Below are positions 16,131-22,480 of a DNA stretch of 64,000 nt, one piece after another (position 1 is the first letter of the stretch; each line of letters starts with the position of its first letter). The DNA is from an uncultured Oscillospiraceae bacterium (GTDB lineage: Bacteria > Bacillota > Clostridia > Oscillospirales > Acutalibacteraceae), in the NCBI GenBank assembly GCA_910587835.1, contig CAJUNQ010000043.1, positions 1 through 64,000 of the forward strand, in the 5' to 3' direction. A program made the translations under genes and the position numbers. The notes beneath the pieces are model-generated. The model had not been told where the DNA came from. It was given only the letters and a program-made list of their open reading frames with translations, and did not search any database.

Positions 16131-16910
16131 TTATGTATGATGGGCCGGTTGTGCAGAGATGAAGCTGGCCAGCTCCGCTGCCAGGTCAAAATGGGTCATA
16201 TCGTGCTGCGTGCCGGTGAGGCCGTCCCCCTCCGAACGGGGGTCCCACTGGGGGGCGTCCAGCAGGTCGCCGCTGGTGAGGAAGTAATACAGCTCATAGC
16301 CCCGGAAATCGCACATGGCCTGCAAGGCGGCGCACTCCATTTCCACGGAGACGCACCCCTCGGCCTTGCGCCTCTGAAAGTTCGTTTCTGTTTCCCGGTA
16401 GAAAGCGTCGGTGGTCCAGGTGCCGCCGGTCACATGCGGGATTCCCCGGTCCGCCAGAAACTTCGCCACAACGCCGGCATGGGGAAGGCCGATGTAATCC
16501 GCCGGGGCCGCGTAATGGTAGGAGGCGCCCTCGTCCCGGTAGGCCCGGTCGGGGACCATTACCTTGCCGTGGGCGATCTCCCTGTCGAGACAGCCCGCCC
16601 CGCCGAACACCACAAACTTTTTCGTATCCACCAGCATGGCCACGCCTTCCAGCAGGCCCACCGCCGCCGGGGCTCCGATCAGCGTTTTATAAAAGGCAAG
16701 TGTGCGCCCCTTGTATTCCAGGGAATAGACGGGCGTGGGCCCGCAGGCGTTTCGCTCCTGGGCAAACTCCCGGCAGGGGTAGCGGTTGAGCACATACTGT
16801 TCGATTACGTCAGAAAAGGTGACGATGCAGGCGTCGCATTTCAAACGGTCCTCCGCAGGGCGGAGCTGTATGATGGCGGGGGAGTTGGGGTCAAAGGCGT
16901 TGGTTATCAT
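16131..16910 (-). CDS. Nucleoside phosphorylase (PNP/UDP family)
   Basis: The 259-residue protein has the family's phosphate/ribose motifs: KFVVFGGAGCLD near 105-116 and VSVEMECAALQAMCDFRG near 203-220, where Glu-Met-Glu binds the ribose. It matches the purine nucleoside/uridine phosphorylase superfamily and would split nucleosides to base and ribose 1-phosphate; the base preference is not clear. I chose ATG 16910 (AAAGGA upstream). A MITE at 16944-17034 sits 33 bp upstream of this start and places a long hairpin in the leader. Confidence 0.85.
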   Translation of the reverse strand: MITNAFDPNSPAIIQLRPAEDRLKCDACIVTFSDVIEQYVLNRYPCREFAQERNACGPTPVYSLEYKGRTLAFYKTLIGAPAAVGLLEGVAMLVDTKKFVVFGGAGCLDREIAHGKVMVPDRAYRDEGASYHYAAPADYIGLPHAGVVAKFLADRGIPHVTGGTWTTDAFYRETETNFQRRKAEGCVSVEMECAALQAMCDFRGYELYYFLTSGDLLDAPQWDPRSEGDGLTGTQHDMTHFDLAAELASFISAQPAHHT

Positions 16911-16943
16911 AACGGCATTCCTTTCGCGTTGGTATATGTTCCA

Positions 16944-17034
16944 GGGAGTGTCCGTTTCGGAGAGCTTTTCGTGTTCCCCCCGCCCGTAGGGCGGGGGGAA
17001 CACAGATGATTATCTCTGCGGTTGGGACACTCCC
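16944..17034. mobile_element. MITE family D, copy D1, with perfect 9-bp target duplication
   Basis: The 91-bp element has ends GGGAGTGTCC and GGGACACTCCC. It is flanked on both sides by TATGTTCCA (16935-16943 and 17035-17043), a perfect 9-bp target duplication. Its centre is a perfect hairpin GTTCCCCCCGCCC-GTA-GGGCGGGGGGAAC. It does not encode a transposase. The same element, reversed, is at 22334-22422. Confidence 0.93.
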
Positions 17035-17050
17035 TATGTTCCATGTGTGG

Positions 17051-17079
17051 TTGACACAACATGCCAAAAGGAGTACAAT
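17051..17079 (+). promoter_or_regulatory. Sense promoter of the small membrane-peptide locus
   Basis: TTGACA (17051-17056), 17-nt spacer and TACAAT (17074-17079). The inferred start at about 17086 coincides with the first base of the arm GGATACCGGCTG. Confidence 0.82.
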
Positions 17080-17135
17080 AAAGCTGGATACCGGCTGCGG
17101 CGGTTAGCAACTCCCTCCGAAAGGAGGTGAGGCGA

Positions 17136-17219
17136 ATGGGGAAAGTAATAGCGCGTATTCTGATTTACATACTTGCAGCGCTATTTTGTGTGTTCGTTTT
17201 GTCCCTAAAAGCGCGTTAA
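17136..17219 (+). CDS. 27-residue membrane peptide, candidate type I toxin
   Basis: The peptide starts MGKVIARILIYILAAL, continues as a hydrophobic stretch to about residue 24 and ends in LKAR, so it is a single membrane helix with basic ends. AAGGAGG lies 8 nt before the ATG, but that site is the right arm of a hairpin CCTCC-GAAA-GGAGG (17114-17127, extended by CTC/GAG), which would hide it. The gene is enclosed by two inward-facing promoters and its stop codon lies in the terminator stem. This arrangement matches type I toxins such as Fst, TxpA and BsrG in principle. I see no sequence match to a named family, so the toxin role is inferred. Confidence 0.7.
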   Translation: MGKVIARILIYILAALFCVFVLSLKAR

Positions 17220-17305
17220 CCGCCCGGACGCGACCCGAGCGGTTAACCTGACTTTTCTGGTTACTATCGAGGGACGCTAACCGTCACACAGCCGGTATCC
17301 CTTTT
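17213..17305 (-). ncRNA. Candidate antisense RNA (antitoxin) of the peptide locus
   Basis: Transcription is predicted from the minus-strand promoter at 17340-17312 starting near 17305 and ending at the shared hairpin 17215-17247, whose minus-strand exit reads GCGCTTTTAGG. The RNA begins with GGATACCGGCTG..GGTTAGC, the same sequence as the start of the sense RNA, because the locus is an inverted repeat (arms 17086-17108 and 17276-17300). It overlaps the 3' end of the peptide transcript through the terminator. Confidence 0.6.
17215..17247. terminator. Shared bidirectional terminator of the peptide locus
   Basis: A perfect 9-bp stem GTTAACCGC / GCGGTTAAC has a 15-nt loop. The rightward exit is CTGACTTTTCT and the leftward exit is GCGCTTTT. 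The stop codon of the peptide gene is inside the left arm. Confidence 0.75.
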
Positions 17306-17311
17306 ATGCTT

Positions 17312-17340
17312 ATTATACTCCCGTCCGGGTCCTTTGTCAA
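17312..17340 (-). promoter_or_regulatory. Antisense promoter of the peptide locus
   Basis: On the minus strand TTGACA (17340-17335), 17-nt spacer and TATAAT (17317-17312), a perfect consensus and stronger than the sense promoter (TACAAT). It lies 16 bp from the stop codon of the acyl-CoA synthetase gene. Confidence 0.9.
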
Positions 17341-17355
17341 GGTTTGCGGCGGGGG

Positions 17356-19665
17356 TTACTTGTTCTCCCCCCGCAGCTCCACCCGCCGGATTTTGCCGCT
17401 GATGGTTTTGGGCAGGTCCTCCCGGAACTCTACAATGCGGGGGTACTTATAGGGCGCGGTGTGCTTTTTTACATAGTTCTGAATCTCTTTTTTCAGCTCG
17501 TCGCTGGGCGTTGTGCCCCGGGTCAGCACAATGTCGGCCTTGACCACCTGGCCCCGCACCGGGTCTGGGGCGGCGGTGACAGCGCACTCCAGCACATAGG
17601 GCAGTTCCATGATCACGCTCTCGATCTCAAAGGGGCCGATGCGGTAGCCGGAGGACTTGATCACGTCGTCGGTGCGGCCCACATACCAGAAGTAGCCGTC
17701 CTCATCCCGCCAGGCCGTGTCGCCGGTGTGGTAGAGGCCGTCGTGCCAGGCCTCCTGGGTCTGGCGCGGGTCCTGGTAGTAGCCGGTGAACAGCCCGCAG
17801 GGGACCTTTTTATCGGTGCGGATGACGATTTCTCCGGTTTCGCCCACTGGGGCGGACTTGCCGTTGGGGAGCACCACGTCCACATCATACAGAGGGCTGG
17901 GCACGCCCATGGACCCCACCTTGGGGATGGCGCCCACTGGGTTGTAGATGACGCAGGTGGTCTCGGTTTGACCGAAGCCCTCCATGAGCATCAGGCCGGT
18001 GGCCCGCTTCCACTGCTCGTAGACCTCCGGGTTCAGGGCCTCGCCGGCGGTGGTGGAGTATTCGATGCCGGAGAGGTCGTATTTTGACAGGTCCTCCTTG
18101 ATGAAGAACCGGTACATAGTGGGCGGGGCGCAGAAGGTGGTGATGTGGTATTGGGCGAACATGGGCAGAATGTCGTGGGCGTCGAACCGGTCGAAGTCAT
18201 AGGTGAAGATGGCGGCCTCGCACATCCACTGGCCATAGTATTTGCCCCACATGGCCTTGCCCCAGCCGGTGTCTGAAATGGTGAAGTGCAGGCCGTCGGG
18301 GTTGACATTGTGCCAGTAGCGGGCAGTGATATAGTGGCCCAGGGCGTACTGGTAGCTGTGCATGGCGATTTTCGGGTAGCCGGTGGTGCCGGAGGTAAAA
18401 TACATCAGCATGGGCTCGCTGCCGCAGGGGGAGTCGGGCCTGCGCTCGTACACAGCGGAGTGGGCGGGCAGCTCCTGGTCAAAGTCGTGCCAGCCCATGC
18501 TTTGGGCCTTGGAGCTGCTGCCCACCAGAATTTTGACCTGCACGCCGGGGCAGGTTTGAGCGGCCCGGTCCGCCTCTTGGGCGGTTTCGCCGTCGGCAGT
18601 GCAGACAATGGCCTTGACCCCTGCGGCTTTGAAGCGGTAGTCGAAGTCGTGCTCCATGAGCTGGTTGGTGGCGGGGATGACCACCGCGCCCATTTTGTGC
18701 AGGGCGGTGATCACATACCAGAACTGGTAGTGGCGCTTGAGCACCACCAGCACCTTGTCTCCCCGGCGGATGCCCAGGGACTCCAGGTAGTTGGCGGTTT
18801 GGCTTGAGAGGCGGCTGATATCGGAGAAGGTAAACCGGCGCTCGCGCTTCTCACGGTCCACATGGAGCATGGCCAGCTTCTCCGGGGTGCGGCGGGCGAT
18901 TTCGTCCACCACGTCAAAGGCAAAGTTGAAATTCTCCTGGTTTTTGAACTGGATCTCCTTGAGGATGCCGTTCTCATCCAGAAAGGTGTCGATAAAGGGG
19001 TCGGAGACGCTCTCTCGGGGCTTGCGGGCCAGCTTGCGGTCAATGAGGGTCTGGAATTTGTCCTGCTGGGGAGGCAGGTCCTCTGAGCCCTTCATGACCA
19101 TGGCGTACAGCTGGCAGTCCTGGCCGCCGGTGGCGATCATGCCGTGGGGGGCGCCGGAGTTGTAGTAGATGGAGTCCCCCTCGTAGAGCACCTCGATATG
19201 GGAGCCGATTTGGGCCTTCATGGCGCCCTTTATCACAATGTCGAACTCCTGCCCGGCGTGGCTGGCCAGCTTGATGGCCGTGTGCTGCTCGGCCTCGCTG
19301 TAGGGCATGGTGACAAAAAAGGGCTCGGCGGTTTTGTCCTTGAACAGGGGGGCCAGATTGAGGTATTTGAACCCATGCCGCCGGGTAATGGGCAGGCCGT
19401 CCCCATGGCGGACAATGGTGTAGGTGGACAGGGTGGGGCTGACCCCCCGGATCAGGTCCGTGGGGTCCACGCCAAAGCGTTTGGCGCATTTGTAGATAAA
19501 GGTAAAGCTGAAGTCCTGGCCCCCCTCCTCGCAGCGGCGGTACTCCTCCCGGCTGACGCCGGTGCACCTGGCCATTTCCTCCTCTGAGAGGCCGGTAATC
19601 TCCCGCATGGTGCGGATGCGCTGGGCCACCTCGGCCAGCTGGGTTTTCAAATCGGTTTTTTCCAT
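17356..19665 (-). CDS. HTH-cupin-acyl-CoA synthetase fusion
   Basis: The 769-residue protein has three parts. Residues about 8-70 form an XRE helix-turn-helix (GLSEEEMARCTGVSREEYRRCE). Residues about 115-192 form a cupin with HTAIKLASHAGQEFDIVIKG and APHGMIA. From about 245 it is an AMP-binding acyl-CoA synthetase with YFTSGTTGYPKIAMH (422-436), GFGQTETTC and the C-terminal GRTDDVIKSSGYRIGP and KTISGKIRR. The enzyme part resembles the medium-chain acyl-CoA/benzoate ligase (MACS) group. The design suggests a synthetase whose own regulator or ligand sensor is built in; DNA binding is untested. ATG 19665 has AAGGGGG upstream. Confidence 0.9.
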   Translation of the reverse strand: MEKTDLKTQLAEVAQRIRTMREITGLSEEEMARCTGVSREEYRRCEEGGQDFSFTFIYKCAKRFGVDPTDLIRGVSPTLSTYTIVRHGDGLPITRRHGFKYLNLAPLFKDKTAEPFFVTMPYSEAEQHTAIKLASHAGQEFDIVIKGAMKAQIGSHIEVLYEGDSIYYNSGAPHGMIATGGQDCQLYAMVMKGSEDLPPQQDKFQTLIDRKLARKPRESVSDPFIDTFLDENGILKEIQFKNQENFNFAFDVVDEIARRTPEKLAMLHVDREKRERRFTFSDISRLSSQTANYLESLGIRRGDKVLVVLKRHYQFWYVITALHKMGAVVIPATNQLMEHDFDYRFKAAGVKAIVCTADGETAQEADRAAQTCPGVQVKILVGSSSKAQSMGWHDFDQELPAHSAVYERRPDSPCGSEPMLMYFTSGTTGYPKIAMHSYQYALGHYITARYWHNVNPDGLHFTISDTGWGKAMWGKYYGQWMCEAAIFTYDFDRFDAHDILPMFAQYHITTFCAPPTMYRFFIKEDLSKYDLSGIEYSTTAGEALNPEVYEQWKRATGLMLMEGFGQTETTCVIYNPVGAIPKVGSMGVPSPLYDVDVVLPNGKSAPVGETGEIVIRTDKKVPCGLFTGYYQDPRQTQEAWHDGLYHTGDTAWRDEDGYFWYVGRTDDVIKSSGYRIGPFEIESVIMELPYVLECAVTAAPDPVRGQVVKADIVLTRGTTPSDELKKEIQNYVKKHTAPYKYPRIVEFREDLPKTISGKIRRVELRGENK

Positions 19666-19798
19666 TGGGTCGTCCCCCTTTTGGTATGTATAGTCACTAA
19701 AATGTAGTATGGACAGCAACACGAAAAATATAGCAGAAGGCCGAAACGCGGGCCGAAAGCATTCCTGACAGCAACACTCAGAAGCGCGAATATGGAGT

Positions 19799-19931
19799 CC
19801 AGAGGGGCTTGCCCCTCTGGCAGGGTCCAGGGGCAGCGCCCCTGGTGGGTCCTTAGGGCGAAGCCCTAAGCCGCCGGAGGCCAAAACATACAAACGCCCT
19901 TCATTTTCATTTTCAAAGAAAATGAAAATCC
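19799..19931. repeat. Array of four hairpins in the 3' region of the T-box gene
   Basis: Three consecutive GC-rich hairpins are visible: CCAGAGGGG/CCCCTCTGG, CCAGGGGC/GCCCCTGG and CTTAGGGC/GCCCTAAG (19799-19870). An AT-rich palindrome ATTTTCATTTTC-AAA-GAAAATGAAAAT follows at about 19902-19928, directly downstream of the 19948 stop codon. The last is a plausible minus-strand terminator. The GC hairpins resemble dispersed palindromic repeats common in Clostridia. The rest of 19666-19947 shows no gene. Confidence 0.7.
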
Positions 19932-19947
19932 CACCACAAGCCTCCCC

Positions 19948-20760
19948 TCAATCCCCCACAGCCATATCAAAGCAGATCCTACCATCCTTCTCCCGGATAT
20001 AGGGCTTGCGGCCCTGGATGTGGGCGTACGCCGGGTAGCGGCACACATTGTTGCGCAGCATGTACATGAGCATGGGGTGCACGGTGACGTCGTGCTCGCT
20101 GTGCATGACCATGCCCTTGTGCTTCAGCCATTTCAGCATTTCGGGCAGGTATGGGTCGGTGTAGGGCTTTGCCAGGTCAAAGGGCAGCTCGGAGAGGCAC
20201 AGCCAGAAGTACCACAGGCAGAACCAGGGGCGCTTTTTCTCCCCATAATGCCGGACAAAATTGTCCAGCCGGCCCTTGATCCACGCCTCCTCCTCCGGCG
20301 CGGCCACGGCCAGAAACCGCAGGACCGCCAGGGAGGCGTCAAAGCACTCCCCTACCCCGTCGTCCTCGCAGCCAAAGCAGGTGGTCTTCAGCCGGGCAAG
20401 GCTGCCCTCCCGCAGCTCCTCCACCTGGGGCCGGTCGGGAGCCAGCAGGCACAGCAGGCGGAGGATTTCCAGCTCGTAGAGATTGGCGGAGAATATCTGG
20501 GTCTTCGGGGTCTGGTTCAGGAGGCTTTTGTATTTTTTGCCCCCATGGTACGGGGGAATGAAGTAGGCCGGGTACATCCGCCGCCCCTCCCGGTCTACAT
20601 TGCCCGGGCAGCGGACGCCCCGGTAGAAGCGCTCCGCCTCCTCCGGCGGGGTACGGGCTTCCAGCAGGCGGCGGACAATATAGAGCTTCTGGGACAAGGT
20701 CAGCTGGCCGTCCTGAATCAGGAAGCGGTTGGCCTTTACAGTCAGCTCGTAGGCGGTCAT
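19948..20760 (-). CDS. Conserved hypothetical protein under T-box control
   Basis: The 270-residue soluble protein has no signal peptide or membrane segment. It is mostly helical, with the conserved-looking stretches TTCFGCEDDGVGECFDASLAV, GEKKRPWFCLWYFWLCLSEL and VHPMLMYMLRNNVCRYPAYA. I do not recognise a domain. I recall similar unnamed proteins in Oscillospiraceae, but cannot verify this. Its transcript starts at a consensus promoter and passes through a complete T-box leader and terminator, so its expression should rise when one tRNA is uncharged. That is unusual for a protein with no visible link to amino acid synthesis, transport or tRNA charging. GAGAGGAG lies 8 nt before the ATG. Confidence 0.8.
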   Translation of the reverse strand: MTAYELTVKANRFLIQDGQLTLSQKLYIVRRLLEARTPPEEAERFYRGVRCPGNVDREGRRMYPAYFIPPYHGGKKYKSLLNQTPKTQIFSANLYELEILRLLCLLAPDRPQVEELREGSLARLKTTCFGCEDDGVGECFDASLAVLRFLAVAAPEEEAWIKGRLDNFVRHYGEKKRPWFCLWYFWLCLSELPFDLAKPYTDPYLPEMLKWLKHKGMVMHSEHDVTVHPMLMYMLRNNVCRYPAYAHIQGRKPYIREKDGRICFDMAVGD

Positions 20761-20779
20761 AGGCTCAGCTCCTCTCTCT

Positions 20780-21116
20780 TAAAAAATAAAAATCCGTCTC
20801 ACGGGAAATACTCCCATGAGACGGATTGGCTCCGCGGTACCACTCATTTTGCGCTGTGCCATTTCCTGCCCAGCGCCCACTTCCAGGCTCTAACAAGCCC
20901 TGCGCCCTAACGCGGCGTACACGGAGGGCGTCTACCACCGCGGCGCGGCTTCGGACCCTCAGCTCGGAAGAGATAAGCGGAAGCAGCGGCGGGAGCCTGC
21001 CTCCCGCGCCTCCGGCGCTCTCCCTGCCGGCTTGCACCTGCCGCCGGCTCTCTGAAAGAGGATTGCGCCCCGCTGTCTTCGTCACAGCAATTCTGTTTTA
21101 TTCGGTTTGGTATATT
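20780..21116 (-). promoter_or_regulatory. T-box riboswitch upstream of the hypothetical gene
   Basis: Read on the minus strand: stem I base GAAG-A-CAGCGG pairing with CCGCTGCTTC, AGAGAG, apical loop motif GGCAGGTGCAAGCC, then the T-box AATGAGTGGTACCGCGGAG (complement of 20830-20848). The terminator is AATCCGTCTCA / TGAGACGGATT with a TTTATTTTTT tail. All core elements are present. The specifier codon could not be placed by hand because the stem I 3' side contains extra hairpins. Confidence 0.92.
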
Positions 21117-21122
21117 ATACCT

Positions 21123-21151
21123 ATTATACGCCTGCCGCAGCCGGATGTCAA
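21123..21151 (-). promoter_or_regulatory. Consensus sigma-A promoter of the second T-box transcript
   Basis: Minus strand TTGACA (21151-21146), 17-nt spacer and TATAAT (21128-21123). The -35 box overlaps the last codons of rsgA. Confidence 0.92.
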
Positions 21152-22200
21152 GCCTTGCCGGAGAAATTTTTCCGGTATTTCTCCCCCTGCCGCCGGTTTT
21201 TGGACACAGAACGGCTCTGCTGGCCCCATTTCATCCGCTGGCTGGCCCGGGACTCCCCCGCCAGCTGGCAGTAGCTTTTCCAGCGGTCTTGGGAGAGCTC
21301 GCCCCTTTCAATCGCCGCCTGTATGGCGCAGCCGGGCTCGTTTTCGTGCTTGCAGTCCCGAAAGCGGCACTGGCCGAAATACCGCTCCACATCCGGGAAG
21401 GCCGCCGACAGGCCCTCGGCCGCGTCCCACATGCCCAGCTCCCGCATACCGGGGGTGTCGATGACCAGCAGCCCGGAGGCCAGCCGCAGCAGCTGCCGGT
21501 GGGTGGTGGTGTGCCGCCCCTTGCCGTCCCGCTCCCGGACGCCGCTGGTGGACATGACCTCCTCCCCGGCCAGGCAGTTGACCAGGCTGGACTTGCCCAC
21601 CCCGGAGGAGCCCAGAAACGCCGCTGTCCGCCCAGGGGTCAGGCAGGCCTGCAGCTGGTCCATGCCGGCGCCGGTTTTCGCGCTTACGGCCAGAACCGGC
21701 ACGTCTGCTCCGGCAGTCTCTTGGGCTGCGGCCAGCTTTTCGCCGTGGTCGCCGGGCAGGTCGGCCTTGGTGAGCACCACCAGGGGTCTGGCTCCAGAGT
21801 TCCAGGCCAGGGTGAGGTAGCGTTCCAGCCGCTTGGGGCTGAAGTCCTCGTTTAAGGACTGCACTGCCACGGCCAGGTCCATGTTTGCCGCCACAGCCTG
21901 CTCAACGCCGCGCCAGCCGTCCAGCCGGGAGAAAAAGCTTTTGCGGGGCAGGGTCTCCACCAGCTGCCAGTCTCCCGGGGCGGGCAGGGCCAGCACATAG
22001 TCCCCTGTGGTGGGAAAGGACCTGCCGGCCTCAAAAAAGAATTCCTTGGTCTTCAGCCGGGCATACTGCTCGCCCTGCTGGGTTATCAGCTGAAACCGCT
22101 CCTTCCACACCGCGGTGACCCGGGCGGGCAGGGCGTTTTCAGGTTGGTTTACTCGGTCTAAAAGCGCTTGGGGAAAGCCCCAATCGGTCAGATTTGTCAT
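21148..22200 (-). CDS. rsgA: Ribosome small-subunit GTPase RsgA
   Basis: The 350-residue protein has the circularly permuted GTPase order: G4 (VVLTKADL), G5 (AVSAKTG), G1 (FLGSSGVGKSSL), G3 (VIDTPGMRELG). An OB-fold precedes and a C-terminal zinc knuckle follows (QCRFRDCKHENEPGC). RsgA promotes late 30S maturation and releases after GTP hydrolysis. The basic C-terminal tail (MKWGQQSRSVSKNRRQGEK) is typical. It is monocistronic: its own promoter lies at 22288-22317 and the next promoter starts inside its stop region. Confidence 0.95.
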   Translation of the reverse strand: MTNLTDWGFPQALLDRVNQPENALPARVTAVWKERFQLITQQGEQYARLKTKEFFFEAGRSFPTTGDYVLALPAPGDWQLVETLPRKSFFSRLDGWRGVEQAVAANMDLAVAVQSLNEDFSPKRLERYLTLAWNSGARPLVVLTKADLPGDHGEKLAAAQETAGADVPVLAVSAKTGAGMDQLQACLTPGRTAAFLGSSGVGKSSLVNCLAGEEVMSTSGVRERDGKGRHTTTHRQLLRLASGLLVIDTPGMRELGMWDAAEGLSAAFPDVERYFGQCRFRDCKHENEPGCAIQAAIERGELSQDRWKSYCQLAGESRASQRMKWGQQSRSVSKNRRQGEKYRKNFSGKA

Positions 22201-22287
22201 GCCATTCCTCCCATCGAATCGTCAGCCTCTTGCGTACCAGGATGTTTTTCATAACACATCACTCCTTTCGATTTGGGGAACGGAAAG

Positions 22288-22317
22288 ACTATACCACAAA
22301 CAGGCGGAGCTTGTCAA
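22288..22317 (-). promoter_or_regulatory. Sigma-A promoter of rsgA
   Basis: Minus strand TTGACA (22317-22312), 18-nt spacer and TATAGT (22293-22288), 88 bp before the start codon. The leader contains an AAAGGAG site 9 nt before an ATG at 22252 that opens a short out-of-frame reading frame. Confidence 0.75.
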
Positions 22318-22333
22318 GCCCGCCCGGCCCGCC

Positions 22334-22422
22334 GGGAGTGTCTAAACCATAGATGATTATCTCTGTGTTCCCCCGCCCGTAGGGCGGGGGAACACGAAAA
22401 ACGCCTCGGAACGGACACTCGC
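22334..22422. mobile_element. MITE family D, copy D2, with perfect 9-bp target duplication
   Basis: The 89-bp element has ends GGGAGTGTCT and GGACACTCGC and is flanked by CGGCCCGCC on both sides (22325-22333, 22423-22431). It is the reverse orientation of D1 and keeps the central hairpin GTTCCCCCGCCC-GTA-GGGCGGGGGAAC. It sits immediately upstream of the rsgA promoter. Confidence 0.92.
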
Positions 22423-22480
22423 CGGCCCGCCCTTGCTTGACACGAGGGCGGGATGCTGTACATGATTGGTGATATTGGGT

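Noticed and set aside
17046..17340. Reading the inverted repeat as a simple riboswitch or T-box leader of a downstream gene
   Set aside because: No gene follows on the plus strand, the next gene is convergent, and no T-box, SAM or purine motif is present. Two opposing promoters fit a sense-antisense pair better.
19799..19870. Possible CRISPR-like array in the three tandem hairpins
   Set aside because: The three units differ in sequence and are adjacent palindromes, not identical repeats separated by spacers.
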